59,672 nt of DNA from positions 1 to 59,672 of the forward strand of contig NZ_RBZP01000022.1 of NCBI RefSeq assembly GCF_003628505.1, written 5' to 3'. The position numbers and the translations under genes are program-made. The DNA is from Oceanobacillus halophilus (GTDB lineage Bacteria > Bacillota > Bacilli > Bacillales > Amphibacillaceae). Under the pieces are notes generated by a model. That model had not been told where the DNA came from and did not search any database. It was given only the letters and a program-made list of their open reading frames with translations. Every line of letters starts with the position of its first letter. Within the stretch, counting starts at the first letter, position 1. Below, piece after piece: positions 25,258 to 34,296 of the stretch.

Positions 25258-26367
25258 ATGATTCGAATTTTGTTTATGCCATTACTTAATATTCCATCAG
25301 GTCATCATCATGTAGCAGATAGTATAATAGAACAGCTGGAGAAAACAGAAGAATTCTCGACAGAAATTCATTGCGAAAAGTTAGAGATTTTATCCTTTTG
25401 TTTCGGTAAACTAGAGTCATTTGTCTCCAGCCTCTACCTCTTTGCTATTCATAAATTACCTAATATCTATAGTCAAATCTACAGAACTGCAGCCGTAAAA
25501 GGAGAAAAAAAGAAACATTATTCCCTTTATAAAAGTTTATTCACTAGGAAAATAATGAAGATTTTGAAAGAAAAGAATCCGAATATTATTATCTGTACAC
25601 ACGCCCTTCCCTCTTTCCTTCTTGATGATATGAAACAACACAATCATTTCTCTGGTACTATAATTAACGTTTATACCGACTACTTTATCAATGATTTATG
25701 GGGCAAGGAGTTTGTTGACTATCATTTTGTACCATGTTCAGAAATAAAGCAGGAATTAATTCAAGGAGGTATTAAGGAAAGTCGTATCCTAGTGACAGGA
25801 ATCCCTGTTCATCCAATTTTCAAAAACCAACAGAAAAAAAAGGAAAAGAAAGAACCATTCAAAGTGCTGATTAGTGGTGGAAATATGGGGGCAGGTTCGA
25901 TAGAGAAATTAATTCGTAATCTAGACCCGTCCGGCGACATTCTGTATTACGTTCTTTGCGGCAAAAATAAAGCATTGTACGATAAAATAAAACAATTAAA
26001 CCACCCATCCATCTTGACACTTTCCTACCTGAAGTCAAAAGTAGAAATGAATCAATGGTATGAAGAGGTGGATGCCATTATTACCAAACCTGGTGGCGTT
26101 ACCATTAGCGAATGTCTATGGAAGAAATTGCCCATTTTTGTATATGAAGCATTGCCTGGACAAGAAGAATATAATTTAAATTATTTAATAGAGAAGGATT
26201 TAATTTTTCCGTTAAAGGGCTGGAAAACAACTGGAAATATAGAGAAAACCATTCTCCGTACTCTAAATAATACAAACCTCCAGCAAACAGATCAACTCAA
26301 AAAATTCCATCAACATCTAGATACAAAAGAAATCCCACAAATCATAAAACAAATAGCCCAGACTTAA
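25258..26367 (+). CDS. MGDG-synthase/UgtP-type glycosyltransferase (YkoN-like)
   Basis: A 369-residue GT28-type enzyme. The N-terminal half has the MGDG-synthase pattern (SGHHHVADSI at 14-23, acceptor side). The C-terminal half has the nucleotide-sugar site with VLISGGNMGAG and TKPGGVTISE. Relatives transfer sugars to diacylglycerol, so a membrane glycolipid product is likely. A GGAGGAG site precedes the ATG. Next door are galU and ugd, which make its likely kinds of donor, UDP-glucose or UDP-glucuronate (inference). Confidence 0.88.
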   Translation: MIRILFMPLLNIPSGHHHVADSIIEQLEKTEEFSTEIHCEKLEILSFCFGKLESFVSSLYLFAIHKLPNIYSQIYRTAAVKGEKKKHYSLYKSLFTRKIMKILKEKNPNIIICTHALPSFLLDDMKQHNHFSGTIINVYTDYFINDLWGKEFVDYHFVPCSEIKQELIQGGIKESRILVTGIPVHPIFKNQQKKKEKKEPFKVLISGGNMGAGSIEKLIRNLDPSGDILYYVLCGKNKALYDKIKQLNHPSILTLSYLKSKVEMNQWYEEVDAIITKPGGVTISECLWKKLPIFVYEALPGQEEYNLNYLIEKDLIFPLKGWKTTGNIEKTILRTLNNTNLQQTDQLKKFHQHLDTKEIPQIIKQIAQT

Positions 26368-26368
26368 A

Positions 26369-26400
26369 GGGTGACAGGCACTCCCCGGATTTTTTTGAAT
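26369..26400 (+). repeat. Dispersed 30-bp repeat, copy 7 (palindromic variant)
   Basis: GGGTGACAGGCACTCCCCGG followed by ATTTTTTTGAA. This hybrid of both orientations directly follows the glycosyltransferase stop and is paired with copy 8, which lies 29 bases downstream. Confidence 0.65.
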
Positions 26401-26428
26401 CCTTCAAACTGCTATCATCCATCCTATA

Positions 26429-26457
26429 GTGCCTGTCACCTCCCGTTTTTTGTCGAA
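26429..26457 (-). repeat. Dispersed 30-bp repeat, copy 8
   Basis: GTGCCTGTCACCTCCCGTTT followed by TTTGTCGAA, inverted relative to the GTGACAGGCAC core of copy 7. The two together can form a large hairpin between the convergent ykoN-like and ugd genes. Confidence 0.75.
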
Positions 26458-26502
26458 TGATTTAGCCGCATACCAATGTATTGATAGGCGGCTTTTGCGG
26501 GT

Positions 26503-27819
26503 TTATGCTTTTATAATTTTCGGCTTTCCGATTGGGTAATATTCCACCTGCTCACATTTTATGATTTCCTCTTCTTTCAAACAATTCCTGCCATCGAAAA
26601 TGATAGGTGATTTCATTTCTTTTACTAATTGTTTCCAATTTGATTCCACGAAGGATTTCCATTCTGTGACGATAAAGACTGCATCTGCATCCAGCACCGC
26701 TTCCTCTGGTGATTTTGCATATTCTACCTGGGTATTTAGTACCTTTTTAGCATTATTCATTGCAACTGGATCATATGCTGAAACTCTCGCACCTTGATTG
26801 ATTAACTCATTTGAGATAACAATGGAAGGTGCCTCTCTTAGGTCGTCTGTTTCAGGCTTAAACGAAAGCCCAAGCATAGCTATCTTCTTTCCATTTAAAT
26901 CACCAAATCTGGAAAGTGCCTTCCACACTAAGAGCTCACGCTGCTGGTTATTGATGGTCATTGTTTCTTCCAATAATCCGAAGTTCATATCGTGCTCACT
27001 AGCCGTGTGGTAGAGTGCTTTTACGTCTTTTGGAAAACATGATCCGCCGTACCCGATGCCTGGTTTCAGGAAAGCTTCACCAATGCGCTTATCCAACCCC
27101 ATCCCTATAGAAACATCCTCCACATTTGCTCCCGTTGCTTCACAAAGATTTGCTATTTCATTAATAAAACTAATCTTCATGGCTAAAAATGCATTAGATG
27201 CATACTTAATCATTTCTGCACTGCGAATACTTGTATGAAGGATAGGTATATGAAGTATACTGTACATTTTTTCTAATTTGGAGGCTGCCTGTTTGTTTTC
27301 TGTACCAATCACAATACGATCAGCTTTCAATGTATCGCTAATCGCAGAACCTTGCCTCAAGAACTCAGGGTTGGCAGCCATATCAACAGAGATATCATGT
27401 GGTAAATTTTCTTTCAATATATTCTTAATTACATCATTAGTTCCTACTGGCACCGTGCTTTTTATTGTGATAATTGCATTTTGATTAAGATTTTCAGCAA
27501 TGTCTTTCGCCGCTTGTTCCAAAAAGCTTAAATCTGCAGATCCATTATTGCTTTGAGGAGTTCCGACTGCAATAATAATAACCTCTTTATTATGCAAACC
27601 TTCCTTATGCGAAGTAGTGAATTTCAATCGGCCGTTTCCTATATTTCTTTTGAGAAGCTCTTTCAAACCTGGCTCATAAATTGGCGGTATCCCTTTGCTT
27701 AATTGTTCTATCTTTTCCTCATCAACATCCATACAAACAACTTCATGTCCAGAATCTGACAAGCACACACCTGTTGATAATCCCACATAGCCTGTTCCTA
27801 ATACTGCAATTTTCATCAT
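26503..27819 (-). CDS. ugd: UDP-glucose 6-dehydrogenase
   Basis: A 438-residue NAD-dependent enzyme oxidising UDP-glucose to UDP-glucuronate. The N-terminal Rossmann motif is LGTGYVGL, the catalytic cysteine lies in GGSCFPKD, and the C-terminal UDP-binding domain is complete. It follows galU with no gap (TGA directly followed by ATG), so the two form an operon supplying UDP-glucuronate. This feeds teichuronic-acid-like or capsule polymers; the epimerase at 31.6 kb can convert the product further. AGGGG lies seven bases before the start. Confidence 0.95.
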   Translation of the reverse strand: MMKIAVLGTGYVGLSTGVCLSDSGHEVVCMDVDEEKIEQLSKGIPPIYEPGLKELLKRNIGNGRLKFTTSHKEGLHNKEVIIIAVGTPQSNNGSADLSFLEQAAKDIAENLNQNAIITIKSTVPVGTNDVIKNILKENLPHDISVDMAANPEFLRQGSAISDTLKADRIVIGTENKQAASKLEKMYSILHIPILHTSIRSAEMIKYASNAFLAMKISFINEIANLCEATGANVEDVSIGMGLDKRIGEAFLKPGIGYGGSCFPKDVKALYHTASEHDMNFGLLEETMTINNQQRELLVWKALSRFGDLNGKKIAMLGLSFKPETDDLREAPSIVISNELINQGARVSAYDPVAMNNAKKVLNTQVEYAKSPEEAVLDADAVFIVTEWKSFVESNWKQLVKEMKSPIIFDGRNCLKEEEIIKCEQVEYYPIGKPKIIKA

Positions 27820-28725
27820 TCAATCAACCCCTTCCACCGGAACATGAAGGTGTTCTCTCTCTATAACCTGTTTTAAATAGCTAACTACTTCTTCCCTTGT
27901 ATCCTGTCTTTGCAATGCAAGTTCTATTGTTGCTTTAATAAAACCAATTTTATCTCCAATATCAAACCGTCTTCCTTCAAAGTTATATGCCAAGACTGCC
28001 TGTTCTGCATTAAGCTCATTTATTGCATCTGTAAGCTGAAGTTCATCACCAGCACCAAATGGAATCCTTGAAAGAACATTAAATATTTCAGGTTTTAGTA
28101 CATATCTTCCCATAATTGCGTAGTTAGATGGTGCATATTTTATTTCTGGTTTTTCTACCAGTGCATCAACATATAGTAGTCTTGAATCAATCTTACCCTC
28201 CTTTGGTTTAATAATTCCGTATTTATGAACTTCTTGATCGGGTACATGTTGTACTGCAATCACCGAACTCTGGTAATAATTAAACACATCCAATAATTGT
28301 TTTAAACAAGGTTTCTCGGACATCACAATGTCATCACCCAATAATACAGCAAATGGTTCATTCCCTATGAAACTCTTGGCACAAAGTATGGCATCACCTA
28401 ATCCCAATGGTTCTTGTTGTCTAACATAATAAATTTTTGCTAATTTCGATATCGATTGAATCTCCTCTAATAGATCTGTTTTGTTTTTCTTTTGCAATGC
28501 ATCCTCTAATTCATAGGATTTATCAAAGTGGTCTTCAATCATATGCTTTCCCCTACCTATCACCATTACAATTTCTTCTATTCCTGATGCGACTGCTTCT
28601 TCGACGATATATTGAATGGTTGGTTTATCCACTATAGGTAACATTTCCTTGGCTTGTGCTTTGGAAGCAGGTAAAAAACGTGTACCAAGTCCAGCGGCTG
28701 GAATGATAGCCTTTCTAATCCTCAT
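27820..28725 (-). CDS. galU: UTP-glucose-1-phosphate uridylyltransferase
   Basis: A 301-residue nucleotidyltransferase making UDP-glucose. [20 protein letters not shown] is the nucleotide-binding signature, and LLGDDIV and VEKPEI are also conserved. It is the B. subtilis GtaB type and first gene of the galU-ugd operon. UDP-glucose here can serve glycolipids, wall glucosylation and, through Ugd, uronic-acid polymers. Confidence 0.95.
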   Translation of the reverse strand: MRIRKAIIPAAGLGTRFLPASKAQAKEMLPIVDKPTIQYIVEEAVASGIEEIVMVIGRGKHMIEDHFDKSYELEDALQKKNKTDLLEEIQSISKLAKIYYVRQQEPLGLGDAILCAKSFIGNEPFAVLLGDDIVMSEKPCLKQLLDVFNYYQSSVIAVQHVPDQEVHKYGIIKPKEGKIDSRLLYVDALVEKPEIKYAPSNYAIMGRYVLKPEIFNVLSRIPFGAGDELQLTDAINELNAEQAVLAYNFEGRRFDIGDKIGFIKATIELALQRQDTREEVVSYLKQVIEREHLHVPVEGVD

Positions 28726-28829
28726 ATAATGTGCCTCCCTTCTAGCACTACTTACTTATATATGTGAATGATTGAACGGAAGTATCATTGACAGCCTATC
28801 ATTTACTAGAATTGGCTCTTGACTATAAT

Positions 28830-28865
28830 GAGGTGGGAACTCATCGTTTAATCTAAGCCCACCTC
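28830..28865. terminator. Hairpin between the kinase-like gene and galU
   Basis: GAGGTGGG and CCCACCTC pair around a 20-base loop. No strong T run follows on the minus strand, so it may be a weak terminator separating the glycosyltransferase-kinase transcript from galU-ugd. Confidence 0.4.
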
Positions 28866-28893
28866 TAGAATTAGCCCTCCTTTTTACATTCAG

Positions 28894-30294
28894 TCATTCA
28901 TTGAGCTCATAGGAGAAATATTTATCTTTAAACTTCTTATCTTTTTTGACTTTGTTAATAGATTTTTTTCGTTTATTTTTATTTTTCCCTTTTCCCTTCG
29001 TTTTCTTGGAAGTTTTGATATTTTCTTTTTTCTTCGATTTTTTCCCTTTTTTCTTTTTATTGTCCTCTACTTTTGTTTCTTCCTCCTCTTCAAGAGGTAT
29101 TGGTTCTTTTGTCCATTCCTTATACAACTTCGGTTCCATTTCTTTTGTCTGCTCTAAAAATGCCTCCAAAAAGTTCCTCTCATGAAGGTTCTGGAATAAC
29201 TCTATTGGACGATATTGATCTCGCGTATAAGAATAAACATGGTCCACCATTTTAAATCCTTTAGAAGTAACAAAGACATGACGTAATGGAGCATCGATTA
29301 ACTTAAATCCAGATTCTTTTTGGGCAATAAGAATATCTAGTAATCTTCGTGTAACGTCCTCAGTCAACTCTGATTGTTTCTTTAAAAAAGAATTTAAATC
29401 TGGACCAAGCAAATATTCCATTACTACATAATTATCACCAGTTTCCATGACTTCTGGGATAAAAGACAAATTCTGATTACCTAGAAGCACATCCTGCTCT
29501 TTTTTGGCATGGTCTTTCTTTGGATATATCTTTACACATTTATCTTCTGAAATTCGATAAACGGCTCCCTGATGTCCTTTTCCAACAAGTGTCTGAGATA
29601 TAGCACTGTCTACTTTCACCGCACTTCCAGAACCACCAGAAGATACGTCAATATTTTTATAGTCCATTTTATTTTTGTTATAGTAGTTATCCCATTCTTT
29701 ATACATCTTTGGTTCCATTTCTTTTACCTGATCCAAGAATGCTTCTTTTAACAGGATAATATTTAAATCTCGTAATAATTTTAAGGGAACAGGGTGTTGA
29801 CGTTTAAAGGAATTAACGTGGTCAATGACTTTGAGTTCTTCATTTTCCAGAACGAATATGTGGCGAAGGGGAGCATCAATCATCGTAAAATTTGCTTTCT
29901 TTAATGCACTTAGAATATCCAGTAATTTTCTGGTAATAGTTTCTGGAAGATACGTACTATTTTTCAAGTACTCCTTTAAATTCGGTGCATTGAAATACTC
30001 CATAATGATATAATTCTCTCCAGTTTCATACACCTCTGGGAAGAAGTCCAAGTCCTTTCCTGCTTTTAACGCATCTTGCTCCATTTTCGCTTTTAAGGGA
30101 TCGGGATAAATTTTGACACATTTATCTTCTGACAGTTTAAATACAGCTCCTTGAGCACCCATTCCAATTAGTTGATAATCAGTTGGATTATCTATAAGAA
30201 GAGTCTTCTCACCTTTTGTTACAGTAATCTTTTTTATATCTTTAAAACCCTTAAAACTTTTTTTCTTGTTATTTTTTTTCTTCTTTTTGCTCAA
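28894..30294 (-). CDS. Tandem-repeat protein-kinase-like protein with Lys-rich tails
   Basis: A 466-residue protein with two homologous kinase-fold repeats (about 35-200 and 230-395). Each has a Gly-rich loop (GMGAQGAV at 44-51; GKGHQGAV at 238-245), the ATP lysine in CVKIYP, an MEY hinge, an IDAPLRH catalytic-loop equivalent (139-145; 333-339) and a terminal D-H-V in place of DFG. The metal-binding Asn of normal kinases is His in both copies, so activity is uncertain. Both ends are very lysine-rich. It starts with TTG behind AGGAGGGGAG and overlaps the upstream glycosyltransferase by 26 bases, implying coupled expression. Confidence 0.8.
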   Translation of the reverse strand: MSKKKKKNNKKKSFKGFKDIKKITVTKGEKTLLIDNPTDYQLIGMGAQGAVFKLSEDKCVKIYPDPLKAKMEQDALKAGKDLDFFPEVYETGENYIIMEYFNAPNLKEYLKNSTYLPETITRKLLDILSALKKANFTMIDAPLRHIFVLENEELKVIDHVNSFKRQHPVPLKLLRDLNIILLKEAFLDQVKEMEPKMYKEWDNYYNKNKMDYKNIDVSSGGSGSAVKVDSAISQTLVGKGHQGAVYRISEDKCVKIYPKKDHAKKEQDVLLGNQNLSFIPEVMETGDNYVVMEYLLGPDLNSFLKKQSELTEDVTRRLLDILIAQKESGFKLIDAPLRHVFVTSKGFKMVDHVYSYTRDQYRPIELFQNLHERNFLEAFLEQTKEMEPKLYKEWTKEPIPLEEEEETKVEDNKKKKGKKSKKKENIKTSKKTKGKGKNKNKRKKSINKVKKDKKFKDKYFSYELNE

Positions 30295-31360
30295 TTAACT
30301 CCCCTCCTAACAATTCATCATAGATTCTTGCCTGCTCAGCTAGTTGTTTTTGTTGATCGAATAACCTTTCAACTTTATCACGAGCATTGAGTGCATAACT
30401 TTCCCATAAAGGTCGATTTAATAGCATGAACTCTAATGCTTCTGCAAGTTCATCAACATTATTTTCTTCTACTAGTAATCCATCTTTGTTATTAGTGACT
30501 AGCTCTGGTATCCCAGCATGAGTGGTAGAAACCACAGGAAGCCCAGTAGCCATTGCTTCTTTCACTGTATTTGGTATCCCTTCAACATCACCGTTCGAAG
30601 CAACCATGCTCGCTGCAACAAATAAATCGGCATTTTGCATCTTCTCCTGTACAAGAGCTTTAGGGATCTTATTTAATAGTTGAAAGGAGTCTCCTAGATT
30701 TAACTCCTTGGCTAAATTCCTTAGTTCTTCTTCCATCACTCCACCACCAATGATAGTAAGTGTAGCCTTAGGAAAATTTTCTCTAACTTTATCAAATGCC
30801 TTCATCAGAATGTGGTGGCCTTTCTTTTCTACCAACCTGCCCATTGACAAAATGTTTTGAGAATTACCAATGACATCTGGCGGTCTAAATTTAAACTGTT
30901 CCAAATCTACTCCACCGTATAGCACTTTAATTTTTTCAGGTGGACACCCCCAATCGATAATCCGTTCAGCTAGATATTCACAAACAGGAAGAAATAGGTC
31001 CCCCTCTTCAAATAATTTCTTCGCACCATCCATATATCCAACAGGCTGATCTGCAAGTGTAGCATCTCTACCGCGTATGCTGGTTACTAATGGAAGTTCA
31101 GTCTTCTTTTTAAAAGGAAGAAGCAGCATTCCCAGCTGGGCGTGATGTGCATGCAGAATGCCAACATCATGTTTTCCAACAAATTTCTTAGGCGAATATA
31201 TCTCATTTAGATAATGAACTTTTTCATTAAGAAGAGACATATCTATCATATATTTAGGTTGCCGCACGAGATGAATATAGTCATAATCAGGTACTTTACG
31301 GATTTGCGGAACATATTGTGTGGGATCCACTCTTAAATTCAAGTGCATAACTGTTCGCAA
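30269..31360 (-). CDS. GT4-family glycosyltransferase
   Basis: A 363-residue GT-B enzyme. The N-terminal domain carries a HAHHAQLGML segment. The C-terminal donor domain has SMGRLVEKKGHHILMKAF and the E-x7-E region GIPNTVKEAMATGLPVVST. It is similar to colanic-acid-type (WcaL) transferases. The TTG start at 31360 has AGGGGA seven bases upstream; an ATG four codons in is the alternative. It is followed by the overlapping tandem kinase-like gene and lies among UDP-sugar genes, pointing to a surface polysaccharide. Confidence 0.9.
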   Translation of the reverse strand: MRTVMHLNLRVDPTQYVPQIRKVPDYDYIHLVRQPKYMIDMSLLNEKVHYLNEIYSPKKFVGKHDVGILHAHHAQLGMLLLPFKKKTELPLVTSIRGRDATLADQPVGYMDGAKKLFEEGDLFLPVCEYLAERIIDWGCPPEKIKVLYGGVDLEQFKFRPPDVIGNSQNILSMGRLVEKKGHHILMKAFDKVRENFPKATLTIIGGGVMEEELRNLAKELNLGDSFQLLNKIPKALVQEKMQNADLFVAASMVASNGDVEGIPNTVKEAMATGLPVVSTTHAGIPELVTNNKDGLLVEENNVDELAEALEFMLLNRPLWESYALNARDKVERLFDQQKQLAEQARIYDELLGGELIEQKEEKK

Positions 31361-31606
31361 AGTATCTTCCCCTTTCTACAAAATAAGCTTTTCAACTTTT
31401 CCCATTATTCTATGCAAGTTATTGATGAAAGGCATGGACGAATAGGAAGTGTATTATGCCTAAATAGAGAAGTGATAGGGACACCTGTCTATTAAACCGC
31501 CATTCACTGCCTAAAAGCCTTCTTTATGGGTACTAACCGTTACCAACTAATCAATATATGAATTAATAGTAATAGAGACAAATACACCTGAAAGGAGGAA
31601 AAAATA

Positions 31607-32626
31607 ATGACGAAGCAGACCATTCTAATCACAGGTGCAGCAGGATTTATTGGATACCATCTTTCCAACCGTCTATTAAATTTAGGATTTCATGTAATCG
31701 GTATAGATAACTTAAATAATTATTACGATGTAAAAGTAAAACACGCACGCTTAGAACAGTTAAAAGCGCATGATCATTTTACATTTTATAAAATGGACAT
31801 AACCAATCGTAATAAATTATTTGGGCTATTTAAAAAGTGGAATATTCCTATTGTCATTAACCTTGCTGCTCAAGCAGGCGTCCGTTACAGTATTGAAAAT
31901 CCTTATGCTTATGCAGATTCCAACTTAATTGGGTTTATGAATATATTAGAAGCATGCAGACAGTTTCAGGTAGAACACCTTATCTACGCATCATCCAGTT
32001 CCGTGTATGGGGCAAATGAAAAACTTCCATTCTCAACCAATGATTCGGTTGATCATCCCGTCAGTTTATATGCTGCAACCAAAAAAGCTAATGAGCTAAT
32101 GGCTCACACCTATAGTCATTTATATCAAATCCCTACCACTGGTCTTCGCTTTTTCACCGTTTATGGCCCATGGGGACGCCCTGATATGGCTTATTTTTCT
32201 TTTACTAAAAATATTATGGAAGGCAAGAAAATACAGGTTTACAACTATGGGGAAATGAAGAGAGATTTCACTTATATCGATGACATTATTGAGGGAATCA
32301 CTCGGCTATTGCACGATCCTCCTAAAGAGAATCCAGCTTATAATAAATTAACCCCCATTCCCAGTTCTAGTCATGCACCATACAAAATCTACAATATCGG
32401 TAACAATAAACCAGTTCATCTAATGAATTTCATTCAGACCTTAGAAAAAATATGTGGAAAAAAAGCAATAATTGATTTCTTACCCATGCAATCAGGTGAT
32501 GTAAAAGAAACCTATGCTGATATTAGAGATTTGCAAAAAGATGTTGGGTTCGCACCTACCACATCTATTGAGGAAGGTCTAGCCCATTTCATCGATTGGT
32601 ATAAAAAGTTCTATCATAATGAATAG
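31607..32626 (+). CDS. NAD-dependent epimerase, probably UDP-glucuronate 4-epimerase
   Basis: A 339-residue extended SDR. The NAD motif is GAAGFIGYHLS and the catalytic residues are in YASSSSVYG and YAATKKANE. NLAAQAGVRYSIENPYAY is typical of UDP-glucuronate epimerases. With galU and ugd nearby it would yield UDP-galacturonate for a polymer. GAAAGGAGG precedes the ATG. It is divergent from the glycosyltransferase-kinase pair, with 246 bases between. Confidence 0.9.
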   Translation: MTKQTILITGAAGFIGYHLSNRLLNLGFHVIGIDNLNNYYDVKVKHARLEQLKAHDHFTFYKMDITNRNKLFGLFKKWNIPIVINLAAQAGVRYSIENPYAYADSNLIGFMNILEACRQFQVEHLIYASSSSVYGANEKLPFSTNDSVDHPVSLYAATKKANELMAHTYSHLYQIPTTGLRFFTVYGPWGRPDMAYFSFTKNIMEGKKIQVYNYGEMKRDFTYIDDIIEGITRLLHDPPKENPAYNKLTPIPSSSHAPYKIYNIGNNKPVHLMNFIQTLEKICGKKAIIDFLPMQSGDVKETYADIRDLQKDVGFAPTTSIEEGLAHFIDWYKKFYHNE

Positions 32627-32655
32627 CTCAACTAGAAGTGTTATATAAACAATTA

Positions 32656-32698
32656 AGAGGTACGCAAGGAAGAAAAAACCTGGCATACCTCTGTTTTA
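32656..32698 (+). terminator. Terminator of the epimerase gene
   Basis: AGAGGTA and TACCTCT pair, followed by GTTTTAA. A modest stem with a large loop. Confidence 0.55.
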
Positions 32699-32754
32699 AT
32701 GGTAAAATCAAACCGTTGATTAAACGTTTTACTTTTTCAAACCAAATGCACGCA

Positions 32755-32787
32755 AAAAGGTATCGCAACGGAAGCGATACCTTTTTT
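32755..32787. terminator. Bidirectional terminator
   Basis: AAAAGGTATCGC and GCGATACCTTTT form a perfect stem with a 7-base loop. It serves the minus-strand gene at 32836 and backs up the epimerase terminator. Confidence 0.85.
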
Positions 32788-32835
32788 GTTATACAATAAT
32801 ACTTTGGAGGTGACTTGTAGCTAAGAAAAGATTAT

Positions 32836-33228
32836 CTAGGAATCAGAATTATTCATGTAGAATGTAGTGTCAATATTAATTTGGTAGGTCCCATTACCTG
32901 AAGGGTTTCCTTGGCAACGAACCGATAGATGCTTCAAGTTTTCTACTTCAATGACATAGGATGACTGACCAGACACTACATTATCAGGAACAACCCGTTC
33001 TATTAAAGGCTGATTTTTTGCTTCAATTATCAATATCATCGTATTTGGAGCAGGAGTGTAATTAAAAGCAGTAATCTGTGCGCGATTGTTACTATTCGTT
33101 ACATTTTCATACACCATTTGATTAATACCATTACTATTTTGACTCTGAAAAATACTTACATTATGCTGATCAATCAGGTTATTAACGACTTGATATTTCT
33201 TCTTTTCTTTCTTTCCTTTATCTGACAT
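32836..33228 (-). CDS. Beta-rich protein, possible spore-appendage (DUF3992/Ena-like) family
   Basis: A 130-residue protein with a Lys-rich start and a beta-rich remainder. The segments NTMILIIEA, RVVPDNVVSGQSSYVIEVEN and LKHLSVRCQG..GTYQINID recall the jelly-roll of DUF3992/Ena endospore-appendage subunits, but the paired cysteines those use for cross-linking are absent (only one Cys). This is therefore a tentative assignment. It follows the next gene upstream by 17 bases and shares its operon. A GGAGG site precedes the ATG. Confidence 0.6.
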   Translation of the reverse strand: MSDKGKKEKKKYQVVNNLIDQHNVSIFQSQNSNGINQMVYENVTNSNNRAQITAFNYTPAPNTMILIIEAKNQPLIERVVPDNVVSGQSSYVIEVENLKHLSVRCQGNPSGNGTYQINIDTTFYMNNSDS

Positions 33229-33245
33229 AAATTATTACCTCCTTT

Positions 33246-33584
33246 TTAATTATTGGTTTTCTGTACGGAAGTGGTTGAATCTGTAGTAGATCTATTATTT
33301 TCCAATGATTGGAGAAATTGATAAATAAGATTCATTTTTGGGTGTTGAGTCAATTCTTGTTTTTTGTACATGCGAACCAGTTGCTCCCATTGCTTAGGAT
33401 TTATTTGACTTTTTAATTGGGTTTTTAGCATAGTTCGGTATTGGGGATTTTGATAAAGCAAATTTTTTTCGAATTCCTTTATGATTTCTTGTTTACTCGC
33501 TTTATTGTTCATACATTCGATAACTGGATACATATTTAATTCTGCTAATGTGTTCTTTATAAAAGGAAAGATACTTTCCTGCAT
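33246..33584 (-). CDS. Helical hypothetical protein
   Basis: A 112-residue, mostly helical, Gln/Lys-rich protein that I do not recognise. The segment NPQYRTMLKTQLKSQINPKQ is the most regular part, and the C-terminus is Ser/Thr/Asn-rich. The start at 33584 is chosen because AGGAGGTGG lies seven bases before it; the reading frame is open further upstream without another site. It is first in an operon with the possible Ena-like gene, so a spore-surface role is conceivable. Confidence 0.65.
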   Translation of the reverse strand: MQESIFPFIKNTLAELNMYPVIECMNNKASKQEIIKEFEKNLLYQNPQYRTMLKTQLKSQINPKQWEQLVRMYKKQELTQHPKMNLIYQFLQSLENNRSTTDSTTSVQKTNN

Positions 33585-33635
33585 CTTTTCCACCTCCTTC
33601 TTAAGCATTCTATGAGACACGAATGATTTCGAACG

Positions 33636-33648
33636 GGTGCTTGTCACC
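33636..33648 (-). repeat. Fragment of the dispersed repeat
   Basis: GGTGCTTGTCACC matches only the palindromic end of the family, and the TTTTGTCGA arm is missing. Probably a decayed copy. Confidence 0.4.
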
Positions 33649-33767
33649 AGATTAGTGTTAACAAGCAAATGTCCTAGTTACTATGTACATTATTGATTGG
33701 AAAATCGTATATTCTTTTATAGAATTCCAAATACTAAAGTGAGAACATTTATGAAAGGGACATGAAG

Positions 33768-34226
33768 ATGAGGCATATGAAAGCTTTAGCAATTAAATTT
33801 ATTTTTACAGCAGTGGTTCTCTATTCGTTACTCACCATTTTCGAAGCAGCTTCTTTAACGGAAATTTTATTGATTAGCTTATTAGTAACGGGGATAGCTT
33901 ATTTAATTGGAGATTTAGTAATTTTAAGGAGATTTAGTAACTTAGTAGCTACGATAGCAGATTTCGGACTGGCATTTGCTGCAATTTGGCTATTTTCCTC
34001 ATTCTTTATTTACGCAGCTAGTCCAATTGTTACAGTTTCAGCATTTTCTGCATTTTTCCTTGCAATTAGTGAAGCGTTATTTCATATTTATATGAATGAA
34101 AAAGTATTCGAAAAAGAAGATGACAGACGTGATGACCTCACATTTACAAAATCCCGTTTACAGGCGGAGTTTTCTGAGGAAGAGGATATAGATTATATTA
34201 GAAAGAAAAAGAAACGGCCTGAATAA
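33768..34226 (+). CDS. DUF2512 (YndM-like) membrane protein, paralogue 1
   Basis: A 152-residue protein with four membrane helices in the first 105 residues and an acidic-basic tail. LVTGIAYLIGDLVILRRFSN and the FGLAFAAIWLF segment match the DUF2512 (YndM) family. The start at 33768 is preferred because AAAGGG lies at a good distance and because the paralogue at 35971 begins the same way (MRxxxALxxKF). Function unknown. Confidence 0.85.
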   Translation: MRHMKALAIKFIFTAVVLYSLLTIFEAASLTEILLISLLVTGIAYLIGDLVILRRFSNLVATIADFGLAFAAIWLFSSFFIYAASPIVTVSAFSAFFLAISEALFHIYMNEKVFEKEDDRRDDLTFTKSRLQAEFSEEEDIDYIRKKKKRPE

Positions 34227-34236
34227 GGTTAGTAAG

Positions 34237-34276
34237 AAAAAACACCGTGCTATTCCATAAATAGCACGGTGTTTTC
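34237..34276. terminator. Bidirectional terminator
   Basis: AAAACACCGTGCTAT and ATAGCACGGTGTTTT form a perfect 15-bp stem between convergent genes. Confidence 0.9.
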
Positions 34277-34296
34277 TTCAATTTATATAAATCAAT

